64,000 nucleotides of DNA from Siphonodentalium dalli (lineage: Eukaryota > Mollusca > Scaphopoda > Gadilida > Siphonodentaliidae): positions 158,049,465 to 158,113,464 of the forward strand of contig CP136068.1 of the NCBI GenBank assembly GCA_032622095.1, given 5' to 3'. The notes below the pieces were generated by a model. That model had not been told where the DNA came from and ran no database searches. It was given only the letters and a program-made list of their open reading frames with translations. Below, piece by piece: positions 1-12,299 of this stretch. A program made the position numbers and the translations under genes. Numbering within the stretch: position 1 is the first letter of the stretch; each line of letters opens with the position of its first letter.

Positions 1-3000
1 TATAGTATGACCTTCATCAGTGGGTAGCTTAAATGGTATGCATCCTGAGAGATAAACCGATTTCCTGTATTATAGTATGACCTTCATCAGTGGGTAGCTT
101 TAAATGGTATGCATCCTGAGAGATAAACCGATTTCCTGTATTATAGTATGACCTTCATCAGTGGGTAGCTTTAAATGGTATGCATCCTGATAGATAAACC
201 GATTTCCTGTATTATAGTATGACCTTCATCAGTGGGTAGCTTAAATGGTATGCATCCTGAGAGATAAACCGATTTCCTGTATTATAGTATGACCTTCATC
301 AGTGGGTAGCTTTAAATGGTATGCATCCTGAGAGATAAACCGATTTCCTGTATTATAGTATGACCTTCATCAGTGGGTAGCTTAAATGTTATGCATGCTG
401 AGAGATAAACCGATTTCCTGTATTATAGTATGACCTTCATCAGTGGGTAGCTTAAATGGTATGCATCCTGAGAGATAAACCGATTTCCTGTATTATAGTA
501 TGACCTTCATCAGTGGGTAGCTTTAAATGGTATGCATCCTGAGAGATAAACCGATTTCCTGTATTATAGTATGCCCTTCATCAGTGGGTAGCTTCAATGG
601 TATGCATCCTGAGAGATAAACCGATTTCCTGTATTATAGTATGACCTTCATCAGTGGGTAGCTTCAATGGTATGCATCCTGAGAGATAAACCGATTTCCT
701 GTAGTATAGTATGACCTTCATCAGTGGGTAGCGTCAATGGTATGCATCCTGAGAGATAAACCGATTTCCTGTATTATAGTATGACCTTCATCAGTGGGTA
801 GCTTAAATGGTATGCATCCTGAGAGATAAACCGATTTCCTGTATTATAGTATGACCTTCATCAGTGGGTAGCTTTAAATGGTATGCATCCTGAGAGATAA
901 ACCGATTTCCTGTATTATAGTATGACCTTCATCAGTGGGTAGCTTTAAATGGTATGCATCCTGAGAGATAAACCGATTTCCTGTATTATAGTATGACCTT
1001 CATCAGTGGGTAGCTTTAAATGGTATGCATCCTGAGAGATAAACCGATTTCCTGTATTATAGTATGACCTTCATCAGTGTGTAGCTTTAAGTGGTATGCA
1101 CCCTGAGAGATAAACCGATTACCTGTATTATAGTATGACCTTCATCAGTGGGTAGCTTTAAATGGTATGCATCCTGAGAGATAAACCGATTTCCTGTATT
1201 ATAGTATGACCTTCATCAGTGGGTAGCTTAAATGGTATGCATCCTGAGAGATAAACCGATTTCCTGTATTATAGTATGACCTTCATCAGTGGGTAGCTTT
1301 AAATGGTATGCATCCTGAGAGATAAACCGATTTCCTGTATTATAGTATGACCTTCATCAGTGGGTAGCTTAAATGGTATGCATCCTGAGAGATAAACCGA
1401 TTTCCTGTATTATAGTATGACCTTCATCAGTGGGTAGCTTAAATGGTATGCATCCTGAGAGATAAACCGATTTCCTGTATTATAGTATGACCTTCATCAG
1501 TGGGTAGCTTTAAATGGTATGCATCCTGAGAGATAAACCGATTTCCTGTATTATAGTATGACCTTCATCAGTGGGTAGCTTCAATGGTATGCATCCTGAG
1601 AGATAAACCGATTTCCTGTATTATAGTATGACCTTCATCAGTGGGTAGCTTCAATGGTATGCATCCTGAGAGATAAACCGATTTCCTGTATTATAGTATG
1701 ACCTTCATCAGTGGGTAGCTTTAAATGGTATGCATCCTGAGAGATAAACCGATTTCCTGTATTATAGTATGACCTTCATCCTGAGAGATAAACCGATTTC
1801 CTGTATTATAGTATGACCTTCATCAGTGGGTAGCTTTAAATGGTATGCATGCTGAGAGATTAACAAATTTCCTGTATTATAGTATGACCTTCATCGGTGG
1901 GTAGCTTTAAATGGTATGCATCCTGAGAGATAAACCGATTTCCTGTAGTATAGTATGACCTTCATCGGTGGGTAGCTTCAATGTTATGCATCCTGAGAGA
2001 TAAACAAATTTCCTGTATTATAGTATGACCTTCATCAGTGGGTAGCTTCAATGGTATGCATCCTGAGAGATAAACCGATTTCCTGTATTATAGTATGACC
2101 TTCATCAGTGGGTAGCTTTAAATGGTATGCATCCTGAGAGATAAACCGATTTCCTGTATTATAGTATGACCTTCATCAGTGGGTAGCTTTAAATGGTATG
2201 CATCCTGAGAGATAAACCGATTTCCTGTATTATAGTATGACCTTCATCAGTGGGTAGCTTTAAATGGTATGCATCCTGAGAGATAAACCGATTTCCTGTA
2301 TTATAGTATGACCTTCATCAGTGTGTAGCTTTAAGTGGTATGCACCCTGAGAGATAAACCGATTACCTGTATTATAGTATGACCTTCATCAGTGGGTAGC
2401 TTTAAATGGTATGCATCCTGAGAGATAAACCGATTTCCTGTATTATAGTATGACCTTCATCAGTGGGTAGCTTAAATGGTATGCATCCTGAGAGATAAAC
2501 CGATTTCCTGTATTATAGTATGACCTTCATCAGTGGGTAGCTTTAAATGGTATGCATCCTGAGAGATAAACCGATTTCCTGTATTATAGTATGACCTTCA
2601 TCAGTGGGTAGCTTAAATGGTATGCATCCTGAGAGATAAACCGATTTCCTGTATTATAGTATGACCTTCATCAGTGGGTAGCTTAAATGGTATGCATCCT
2701 GAGAGATAAACCGATTTCCTGTATTATAGTATGACCTTCATCAGTGGGTAGCTTTAAATGGTATGCATCCTGAGAGATAAACCGATTTCCTGTATTATAG
2801 TATGACCTTCATCAGTGGGTAGCTTCAATGGTATGCATCCTGAGAGATAAACCGATTTCCTGTATTATAGTATGACCTTCATCAGTGGGTAGCTTCAATG
2901 GTATGCATCCTGAGAGATAAACCGATTTCCTGTATTATAGTATGACCTTCATCAGTGGGTAGCTTTAAATGGTATGCATCCTGAGAGATAAACCGATTTC

Positions 3001-6000
3001 CTGTATTATAGTATGACCTTCATCAGTGGGTAGCTTTAAATGGTATGCATCCTGAGAGATAAACCGATTTCCTGTATTATAGTATGACCTTCTTCAGTGG
3101 GTAGCTTTAAATGGTATGCATCCTGAGAGATAAACCGATTTCCTGTATTATAGTATGACCTTCATCAGTGGGTAGCTTTAAATGGTATGCATCCTGAGAG
3201 ATAAACCGATTTCCTGTATTATAGTATGACCTTCATCAGTGGGTAGCTTAAATGGTATCCATCCTGAGAGATAAACCGATTTCCTGTATTATAGTATGAC
3301 CTTCATCCTGAGAGATAAACCGATTTCCTGTATTATAGTATGACCTTCATCAGTGGGTAGCTTTAAATGGTATGCATGCTGAGAGATTAACAAATTTCCT
3401 GTATTATAGTATGACCTTCATCGGTGGGTAGCTTTAAATGGTATGCATCCTGAGAGATAAACCGATTTCCTGTAGTATAGTATGACCTTCATCGGTGGGT
3501 AGCTTCAATGTTATGCATCCTGAGAGATAAACAAATTTCCTGTATTATAGTATGACCTTCATCAGTGGGTAGCTTCAATGGTATGCATCCTGAGAGATAA
3601 ACCGATTTCCTGTATTATAGTATGACCTTCATCAGTGGGTAGCTTTAAATGGTATGCATGCTGAGAGATAAACCGATTTCCTGTATTATAATATGACTTT
3701 CATCAGTGGGTAGCTTTAAATGGTATGCATGCTGAGAGATAAACAAATTTCCTGTATTATAGTATGACCTTCATCGGTGGGTAGCTTTAAATGGTATGCA
3801 TCCTGAGAGATAAACCGATTTCCTGTATTATAGTATGACCTTCATCAGTGGGTAGCTTTAAATGGTATGCATCCTGAGAGATAAACCGATTTCCTGTATT
3901 ATAGTATGACCTTAATCAGTGGGTAGCTTAAATGGTATGCATCCTGAGAGATAAACCGATTTCCTGTATTATAGTATGACCTTCATCAGTGGGTAGCTTT
4001 AAATGGTATGCATGCTGAAAGATACACCGATTTCCTGTATTATAGTATGACCTTCATCAGTGGGTAGCTTAAATGGTATGCATCCTGAGAGATAAACCGA
4101 TTTCCTGTATTATAGTATGACCTTGATCAGTTGGTAGCTTAAATGGTATGCATCATGAGAGATAAACAGATTTCCTGTATTATAGTATGACCTTCATCAA
4201 TGGGTAGCTTTAAATGGTATGCATCCTGAGAGATAAACAGATTTCCTGTATTATAGTATGACCTTCATCAGTGGGTAGCTTTAAATGGTATGCATCCTGA
4301 GAGATAAACCGATTTCCTGTATTATAGTATGACCTTCATCAGTGGGTAGCTTTAAATGGTATGCATCCTGAGAGATAAACCGATTTCCTGTATTATAGTA
4401 TGACCTTCATCAGTGGGTAGCTTCAATGGTATGCATCCTGAGAGATAAACCGATTTCCTGTATTATAGTATGACCTTCATCAGTGGGTAGCTTTAAATGG
4501 TATGCATCCTGAGAGATAAACCGATTTCCTGTATTATAGTATGACCTTCATCAGTGGGCAGCTTTAAATGGTATGCATCCTGTGAGATAAACCGATTTCC
4601 TGTATTATAGTATGACCTTCATCAGTGGGTAGCTTCAATGGTATGCATCCTGAGAGATAAACCGATTTCCTGTAGTATAGTATGACCTTCATCAGTGGGT
4701 AGCTTCAATGGTATGCATCCTGAGAGATAAACCGATTTCCTGTATTATAGTATGACCTTCATCAGTGGGTAGCTTAAATGGTATGCATCCTGAGAGATAA
4801 ACCGATTCCCTGTATTATAGTATGACCTTCATCAGTGGGTAGCTTTAAATGGTATGCATCCTGAGAGATAAACCGATTTCCTGTATTATAGTATGACCTT
4901 CATCAGTGGGTAGCTTAAATGGTATGCATCCTGAGAGATAAACCGATTTCCTGTATTATAGTATGACCTTCATCAGTGGGTAGCTTAAATGGTATGCATC
5001 CTGAGAGATAAACCGATTTCCTGTATTATAGTATGACCTTCATCAGTGGGTAGCTTAAATGGTATGCATCCTGAGAGATAAACCGATTTCCTGTATTATA
5101 GTATGACCTTCATCAGTGGGTAGCTTTAAATGGTATGCATCCTGAGAGATAAACCGATTTCCTGTATTATAGTATGACCTTCATCAGTGGGTAGCTTCAA
5201 TGGTATGCATCCTGAGAGATAAACCGATTTCCTGTATTATAGTATGACCTTCATCAGTGGGTAGCTTCAATGGTATGCATCCTGAGAGATAAACCGATTT
5301 CCTGTATTATAGTATGACCTTCATCAGTGGGTAGCTTTAAATGGTATGCATCCTGAGAGATAAACCGATTTCCTGTATTATAGTATGACCTTCATCAGTG
5401 GGTAGCTTTAAATGGTATGCATCCTGAGAGATAAACCGATTTCCTGTATTATAGTATGACCTTCATCAGTGGTAGCTTTAAATGGTATGCATCCTGAGAG
5501 ATAAACCGATTTCCTGTATTATAGTATGACCTTCATCAGTGGGTAGCTTTAAATGGTATGCATCCTGAGAGATAAACCGATTTCCTGTATTATAGTATGA
5601 CCTTCATCAGTGGGTAGCTTAAATGGTATCCATCCTGAGAGATAAACCGATTTCCTGTATTATAGTATGACCTTCATCCTGAGAGATAAACCGATTTCCT
5701 GTATTATAGTATGACCTTCATCAGTGGGTAGCTTTAAATGGTATGCATGCTGAGAGATTAACAAATTTCCTGTATTATAGTATGACCTTCATCGGTGAGT
5801 AGCTTTAAATGGTATGCATCCTGAGAGATAAACCGATTTCCTGTAGTATAGTATGACCTTCATCGGTGGGTAGCTTCAATGTTATGCATCCTGGGAGATA
5901 AACAAATTTCCTGTATTATAGTATGACCTTCATCGGTGGGTAGCTTTAAATGGTATGCATCCTGAGAGATAAACCGATTTCCTGTATTATGGTATGACCT

Positions 6001-7216
6001 TCATCAGTGGGTAGCTTCAATGGTATGCATCCTGAGAGATAAACCGATTTCCTGTATTATAGTATGACCTTCATCAGTGGGTAGCTTTAAATGGTATGCA
6101 TGCTGAGAGATAAACAAATTTCCTGTATTATAGTATGACCTTCATCGGTGGGTAGCTTTAAATGGTATGCATCCTGAGAGATAAACCGATTTCCTGTATT
6201 ATAGTATGACCTTCATCAGTGGGTAGCTTTAAATGGTATGCATCATGATAGATAAACCGATTTCCTGTATTATAGTATGACCTTCATCAGTGGGTAGCTT
6301 TAAATGGTATGCATCCTGAGAGATAAACCGATTTCCTGTATTATAGTATGACCTTCATCAGTGGGTAGCTTAAATGGTATGCATCCTGAGAGATAAACCG
6401 ATTTCCTGTATTATAGTATGACCTTCATCAGTGGGTAGCTTTAAATGGTATGCATGCTGAAAGATACACCAATTTCCTGTATTATAGTATGACCTTCATC
6501 AGTGGGTAGCTTAAATGGTATGCATCCTGAGAGATAAACCGATTTCCTGTATTATAGAATGACCTTGATCAGTGGGTAGCTTAAATGGTATGCATCATGA
6601 GAGATAAACAGATTTCCTGTATTATAGTATGACCTTCATCAATGGGTAGCTTTAAATGGTATGCATCCTGAGAGATAAACAGATTTCCTGTATTATAGTA
6701 TGACCTTCATCAGTGGGTAGCTTTAAATGGTATGCATCCTGAGAGATAAACCGATTTCCTGTATTATAGTATGACCTTCATCAGTGGGTAGCTTTAAATG
6801 GTATGCATCCTGAGAGATAAACCGATTTCCTGTATTATAGTATGACCTTCATCAGTGGGTAGCTTCAATGGTATGCATCCTGAGAGATAAACCGATTTCC
6901 TGTATTATAGTATGACCTTCATCAGTGGGTAGCTTTAAATGGTATGCATCCTGAGAGATAAACCGATTTCCTGTATTATAGTATGACCTTCATCAGTGGG
7001 TAGCTTTAAATGGTATGCATCCTGAGAGATAAACCGATTTCCTGTATTATAGTATGACCTTCATCAGTGGGTAGCTTTAAATGGTATGCATCCTGAGAGA
7101 TAAGCCGATTTCCTGTATTATAGTATGACCTTCATCGGTGGGTAGCTTCAATGTTATGCATCCTGAGAGATAAACCGATTTCCTGTATTATAGTATGACC
7201 TTCATCATTGGGTAGA
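1..7216. repeat. 70/71-bp satellite array, about 102 units
   Basis: A head-to-tail array that fills the left end of the window and continues beyond it. Each unit carries TATAGTATGACCTTCATCAG, then a GGTAGCTT(T)AAATGG variant segment that makes it 70 or 71 bp, then GCATCCTGAGAGATAAACCG. Units differ by a few substitutions. Rare variants recur at fixed distances: a unit with GTGTGTAGC at 1077 and 2321, and a truncated unit with CTTCATCCTGAGAG at about 1775, 3301 and 5672. These show that blocks of 1.2, 1.5 and 2.4 kb were duplicated inside the array. The array decays at about 7205-7216. No sustained open frame is present and no link to the neighbouring gene was seen. Confidence 0.97.
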
Positions 7217-7299
7217 TTGGACCTTGGATTACTGAGACCTACCGATATATATGATATCTACCGATGAAAAGCTGAGTAATTGAACATATTATGCTAATA

Positions 7300-7366
7300 A
7301 TATCTGTACAAGAAATACATATCAAGGCGCTTTTGGCGCCGCGATCTGTATTTCTTGTACAGATAT
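7300..7366. repeat. Perfect hairpin, 20-bp stem
   Basis: Arms 7300-7319 and 7347-7366 are perfect inverted repeats built on ATCTGTACAAGAAATAC and its complement. The loop contains a second small inverted repeat, GGCGC-TTTTG-GCGCC (7326-7340). It may be a minimal foldback element or a transposon end; no target duplication was identified. Confidence 0.8.
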
Positions 7367-7672
7367 CCAAGCTGGTTATGACATATTTATAAACCGATTC
7401 ACACCCAGAGGAAAGAGGAATTGAGCCACATTCAATACGATTATTACCTATCAATTACCATTCAATCAAAGGTTAATTTAATGGTTTGTGGTGTTACACA
7501 TTCCTGTTGAATATTTAGTCAAATGCTCGTTGTCAATCGGATCACTTGCGTCTGCATTATATATCAGCATTGATAAACCATTTTGTCTCCGAATTTTGAG
7601 AATGTTTTTATACCAATAACGTGTTTCTTGTTAAAACAGATTCTTCCTTGTGATAATAAACTGTTTCGGCTG

Positions 7673-8041
7673 TTAACCCTTTACCCAACAAACCGGCCAA
7701 AACCGGCCAAATAAAGCTTCAACAGCCTAAAATATCTTCGGTCTGTCTCAATAGAACCATACAAATATGGATATCATTGGAACCGGCTCCTTGACCACAT
7801 TGTGATAGTTACAGTTATGCCCTGTGCCAATGCATTCTCTTATATATGCGAGTCGACCATAGATCGCCTCGCATATATAAGAGAATGCATTGGCCATTTT
7901 TTCTTACATTCTTTAACAATTTTATAATTTTTAATGTGTTAAGCCAATGCATTCTCTTATATATGCGAGGCGACCTATGGTCGACTCGCATATATAAGAG
8001 AATGCATTGGCACAGGGCCCTTCTGTTTGGTAAAGGGTTAA
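7673..8041. mobile_element. piggyBac-like MITE with TTAA target sites
   Basis: A TTAA at 7673-7676 is followed by CCCTTTACCCAACA. The right end carries TGTTTGGTAAAGGG followed by TTAA at 8038-8041. The two 14-bp ends are inverted repeats with one mismatch, and both abut TTAA, which is the piggyBac-superfamily signature (TTAA duplication, CCC-starting termini). The internal 361 bp have no transposase frame, so this is a non-autonomous miniature element. Its right two thirds consist of the palindromic unit at 7819-8018, which also occurs outside this element at 14261, so that part is probably a nested insertion. It lies in the 3' flank of the GCNT-like gene. Confidence 0.75.
7819..8018. mobile_element. 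Double-palindrome foldback element, copy 1
   Basis: The element starts with GCCCTGTGCC and ends with GGCACAGGGC. Each end is itself a near-perfect palindrome of about 68 bp (GCCAATGCATTCTCTTATAT, a CGAGTCGACC-type centre, then the complement), at 7826-7894 and 7943-8011. The whole is therefore an inverted repeat of two inverted repeats around an AT-rich core of about 48 bp containing TTCTTTAACAATTTTATAAT. The small open frames on both strands are a consequence of the symmetry and are not genes. Compare 14261-14628. Confidence 0.85.
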
Positions 8042-8467
8042 GGTTATTTTTCACCTTGTTGTCATAATGGAATTATCGTTCAGAACACAGGAGAAAATGT
8101 TCTGGTAGTGTTCGGACTCCGACGGGAAACTATTCCACATTGCATGAAGTTTGTGTGATGAAATGTCACCGACAAAAGACTTAAGCAAACATGTGTACAG
8201 TGACTGTATTAATCGCATACATGCATGTATATGTGGACAGTTTGTTAGAATTCGTTAGGCGCATCGTTAGAATTTCACACCTACCGTTCCGATCTCCTTT
8301 CAGCTCACTCACTATCCAATTAATGTCAATTTCTGTGTGATATTTAGCTCAAGTCTATATTTTGGCCCCGTCGAAATACAGAATCATAAAAGAAATATTG
8401 TTCAGAATTGGAGCAATTTGATTGGCCGATGGGTGTGAACCGATTTATAATGTTTAGTACAGACGGG
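8042..8467 (-). other. Probable 3' flank/3' UTR of the GCNT-like gene
   Basis: About 430 bases lie between the stop codon of exon 3 and the MITE. I see no other gene. No AATAAA was found on the minus strand here, so the polyadenylation site is unresolved; it could lie further on, past the MITE. Confidence 0.4.
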
Positions 8468-8772
8468 TTAAAATTTATTTTTAACAAAGTCTAAGTGTCT
8501 ATAGTAAGAGTCATTGAAGTTCTTGTTTCCATGGTAATACTCCCTTGTCTGATTGAAGTTCCACTCTTCTAGACAATCATAAGCATAGTGCTGTAAATCA
8601 TAGTAGAGTTTATTCACGAACAGTTTCTTGGATGTGTACAGTTTCGGAAGGTCTCTAATGCCGTTGACGCACACCGAATGAACAAGTTTTCCTCCGCAGT
8701 TGCGGTACCATTGCTTGTAGCGAGCCACGAACGGCTTTATAGAGTAATCTCCCATAGTTGTCTCCGAGAAAC
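8468..8772 (-). CDS. GCNT-like glycosyltransferase, exon 3 (C-terminus)
   Basis: Terminal exon encoding residues 363 (split codon) to 463 and the TAA stop at 8470-8468. It begins after a good 3' splice site (pyrimidine-rich tract ending GATTTTAG at 8773-8780). It carries the C-terminal GT14 signature: FVARYKQWY, then a cysteine at 388, the block HSVCVNGIRDLPKL, then KKLFVNK and DCLEEW. These correspond to vertebrate FVKW, RSVC-FGAGDL, LFANK and the last disulfide cysteine. The lysine of LFVNK (417) matches the leaving-group-binding Lys401 of mouse core 2 GlcNAcT-I. The residue matching Arg378 is His394, a notable change. Sequons at 436 (NQT) and 449 (NDS) lie in a tail slightly longer than in GCNT1. 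The internal ATG at 8755 is not the start; the frame continues upstream to the splice site. Confidence 0.9.
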
Positions 8773-8774
8773 CT
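8773..8774 (-). promoter_or_regulatory. 3' splice site of intron 2
   Basis: On the minus strand a pyrimidine-rich CCTTTTTTCTGATTTTAG precedes GTTTCTCGG. The AG at 8774-8773 gives exon 3 two leading bases, which complete the codon left open by exon 2 (G + GT = Gly363). Confidence 0.85.
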
Positions 8775-9012
8775 AAAATCAGAAAAAAGGGTTAATGCCG
8801 GATCTCTGCATTAAAGCCGGATCAGTCAGGGCGTGGTTAAGGGTGGGGTGTTTACCTTGGAATTTCCAGTTGTTTTTGTCTAAAAACTGACACAATTTTG
8901 GCTTAATTTGGCCAAAAATGACAATGTCGGTCGGCATAAGATAAATACAACAATAACATAGTTTACATCTAACTCATTGAGATAAAACACATCTCTAAAC
9001 ACACTATGCTAT

Positions 9013-9120
9013 TATTGTATATATATATTATATTATATTATATTATATTGTATAATATTATATAATATAATATAACATAATATTATATTATATTGTATTA
9101 TATTATATTATATTATATTA
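9013..9120. repeat. AT-rich low-complexity tract (TATTA)n
   Basis: Short irregular repeats of TATTA/TATAA with TATAT. It lies within intron 2 of the GCNT-like gene. Confidence 0.85.
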
Positions 9121-9755
9121 CTAGCAGGGTTACCCGGCGTTGCCCAGGTTAAAGTGATGTGAAACCCTCTGCATGCTGTGGATATTTAGGTCGGAATAGA
9201 GGATATGCTTGCTCAAAATGTTACACGTATTTTCATAAATTGTAAATCCAAATAGCATCACAAAACTTTATTCTTACACATGGAATGTAAGTAGTAGCTC
9301 ACCTTGTCGGATCGGAGCGATTGTCATTGTGTTTATCGAGATTATTCCGTCCACTAATAAAGAAGTATTTATATATTTACAACTGTGTATACTTCAGACG
9401 TTATGACATGATACATGAACAGCATAAACACATTAGTTCGCAAAAAATAAAAGACGACTATTGGTTTAACATCGAGATGTATCAATCAATCTAGCGGGTT
9501 AGACTAAGCTTTTGAGGACACCTGGTTTTTATATATCTCCATGAAGATACAATTTTTCAATTTATTGGTATATACTCGTCGTCGTTTTGACATATAGAGT
9601 GGAACATATACAGTGTTAAATTTCAAAATATTTATGAATTGTGCATGAGTGCAGTGAATAAATGTACGACAATATCATATGGGATATGTGGTCAGTAATC
9701 AGTGGGTCAGTAATCAGTGGGTTTGGGTCGGTTTTAGTAGTTGTTTTGGTGTGCC

Positions 9756-10280
9756 TCAGGAGATCCTCGTTATTGATTTGGCTTTCTTAATAAATAGAGC
9801 AAGATTAGTAAGCGTTCGTTTGTTACCGCTATTAAATATGTCGGTTAGCTTCAATGTATTGGGTCTTTTGTAGTAATATTTCTTTATATATCTTGATCTC
9901 AGCTCTTTCAAGTTTGGGCATACTAATATGAAATGGAATTCATCTCCGATTCCCTCTCCACATAACGAGCATAATAATCTCTCGTTATATGGTGTGTTTG
10001 TCCAGGAACCAGTCTCCATCGGCAAGCGGTGGTTTCTGGACCTGAACCTCACTAATGGCATAACAATATTGTTGTTGTCAATACAGAGGAATTTAGGTCG
10101 TGTAAACTCTTTTCTAATATACCTATAAAAAGTTAATTTATTTGAACTAGTCATAGATCCATGCCAGTGTTGTGCATGTATTTATATATATGCCATGTAA
10201 GTCCGTCAGCTTTTGTTTCACAGCCGCTGAGAAAATCTTCACACTGTGGACCGACTGAGTCGTCCAGATATACAGATGTT
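9756..10280 (-). pseudogene. 3' end of a non-LTR retrotransposon ORF2, frameshifted
   Basis: The minus-strand frame 10154-9756 (132 codons) reads MTSSNKLTFYRYIRKEF, then RFRSRNHRLPMETGSW, then a zinc-ribbon-like CSLCGEGIGDEFHFILVCP. This is the C-terminal cysteine/histidine region typical of LINE ORF2 proteins of molluscs and other invertebrates. Upstream, another frame reads SVHSVKIFSAAVKQKLTD (about 10265-10205), and the original frame resumes near HWHGSM just before the first ATG. The two are joined across a TATATAA run around 10175-10200, so at least one frameshift has occurred. The reverse transcriptase and endonuclease domains are absent: a dead 5'-truncated copy in intron 2, same orientation as the host gene. 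Confidence 0.8.
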
Positions 10281-11039
10281 ATAAAGAAATGTCCAGGCAC
10301 TCCTCTGTTCATGGTGCTATATACTGGCTAATTATTATCAGTTTAAAAGAATTGTTGCTATGCACGTATATCAGCTACATGTGCCAGACACAGAGCGATA
10401 TTTTGAGATGTGTGTTATGCGATGAGTCTGTTAAAAAAAATAAAAAATCCTCTGTATCGGGCAGATATAACGTTGTTAGATGTCATTATTGGAGGATTCT
10501 GAAAAGTCATGTGCCAATGACGCCGTTTTATTTATCTCCGAAGAAACTATAATTGACTGCACACTCTGACCACTATTCTATACATTTCCATATCTCTTGA
10601 CAAATTGTAACTTTTTTGTGGAAACTATATTGAATGGGGTAGACTCAACTGTGTTATAATATAAACATAAGCTATTCTAATATGGAATCCTCTGACGGTT
10701 CAATGTCCTGTCCCTCAGTTTGCAATAATACATGTATCTCTTAAACAGAATGATAAATATACTTTTAATGTTTTCTTCTATGTATCTGTTTTGCTAGCTC
10801 ATTATATGAATGCCCTGATTCCCATCCCCATATAAATATGACATTTGAGAAGATATAATTGTTCATGTGACTAATTTGGGTCACCATCTGTCGAGATTGT
10901 GAACATTGAACGCCAAAACTCCTTAGAACCATATGGAGATGGCCTGGGAGATGACTATCTATAACTTTGGTGGATATCGGCGGATAGAACAATCTTATCA
11001 ATGCTAGTGCTTCTCATCTCGCCATCCATAACCCAAACG
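10281..11039. other. No gene recognised
   Basis: Intron 2 sequence with only short frames on either strand. A pyrimidine-rich stretch ending TTTTTTTTTAACAG on the minus strand (near 10424) resembles a splice acceptor, but the following bases have no useful frame. Confidence 0.5.
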
Positions 11040-12245
11040 ACACAAAATGTGATTTAATTCATCGTAGCATTAGAGAAGAACGTACATGAATTTGGTAAAA
11101 ATTAGTGCTAAATATATTTTTATCAGCTTTGGTTCAACTCCCCTCCTCATGTATGGCTTAAACGGTGCCACTTTTGATATATTTAAACCACGCCCATTAG
11201 ACTCGTGCATGCATGATATAATGGAGATGGTTATTTATTAGTTTGGTGGTTATTAGCAACAAAACCAATTCTTATCATATATATACCCCCACCTCTCACC
11301 CAAACGGCACCAATTTGGCGTCTTAAATCACACCCCAACCAGTGCACCCTGACTCACTTTAGAACATATTAACCCACACCATTATCTTCCTCGTAAATAG
11401 TTACCCCTGTTAGACCGCCTTGGTGCCATCTCGATTGTACCCCGTGAAGTTATATCTAGAACGCATACAGACAGACAGATATATCTAGGCAACAAATGTG
11501 GCGTTTTTAACACGCACGATTTGATTCCTCGTATCATTTGAGAATAACGTGTACGAATTGATGGTAATTGGCACTAAACATTTTTGGTGACCCTCCCGTC
11601 CCTATTTTTAAACAGCATTAAACCACACACTTAGACTCATTATGGAGAAGAATATAAATAAAATTGGTGAAAATTGACGAGTATACAAATTTGTATCAAA
11701 TTTAGGGCCCCCCATATCTCTCACCCACACGGCACCAATTTGGCGTATTATATTCCTCGTATCACGGAGAATAATATGTATCAATCTGGTGAAAATCGTT
11801 TGACATTTTTAAACCACATAATTAGACTCCTGATATCATGGAGATGATTATTTATAAGTTTGGTGCTAATCCGCGACTAAACAAATTTTTATCAAATTTA
11901 GCCCCTCTCCCCTTCCGTGCATCACTGACTCTAACGGCGCCACTTTTGACATATTTAAACCACACCATTAGTTTCCTCATATCATGGGGTGATTATATAT
12001 AAGTTTGGTGGAAATCGGAGACAAAACAAAATTCGGCCCCTCCCCCTTTTCTGCCCCTGACAAAAACGGCGTCCCTTTAGACAATTCTAACCCGCACCAT
12101 TATCTTTCTCGTAAAACGTTACCCCTGTTAGACCCACATGCTGCCATCTAAATGGTCCCCTGTGAATTTCTATAGAACACAGACAGACAGGCAGGCAGAC
12201 AGGCAGGCAGACAGGCAGGCAGACAGGCAGGCAGACAGACATTCG
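11040..12245. repeat. Degenerate internally repetitive element ending in CAGG/CAGA repeats
   Basis: Several diverged copies of a module recur, with phrases such as ATATTTAAACCACACC, TCATGGAGATGATTATTTAT, AAGTTTGGTG and CGGCGCCACTTTTGACATAT. A block of about 100 bp starting at CCCACACCATTATC (11373) and running to CAGACAGACAG recurs about 718 bp downstream at 12091, where its tail expands into a microsatellite. It looks like a transposon-derived (for example LINE 3' UTR-like) repeat with tandem duplication; the family was not identified. Confidence 0.6.
12176..12241. repeat. Microsatellite of CAGGCAGA-type units
   Basis: Alternating ACAGGCAGGCAG blocks, about 66 bp, at the end of the preceding repeat. 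Confidence 0.9.
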
Positions 12246-12299
12246 CAAATATAGATATAGATAGTCATCGTTTTCTAACCTCGGCATTGGTCACTAATG

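Noticed and set aside
8773-8900. Possible extra GCNT exon ending CCAAG-GTAAAC on the minus strand near 8855
   Set aside because: The upstream frame shows no family similarity, and exons 1-3 already give a complete in-phase protein.
10170-10300. Minus frame reading VGPQCEDFLSGCETKADG
   Set aside because: It overlaps the alternative frame VKIFSAAVKQKLTD, which fits the LINE ORF2 C-terminus directly upstream of the recognised fragment.
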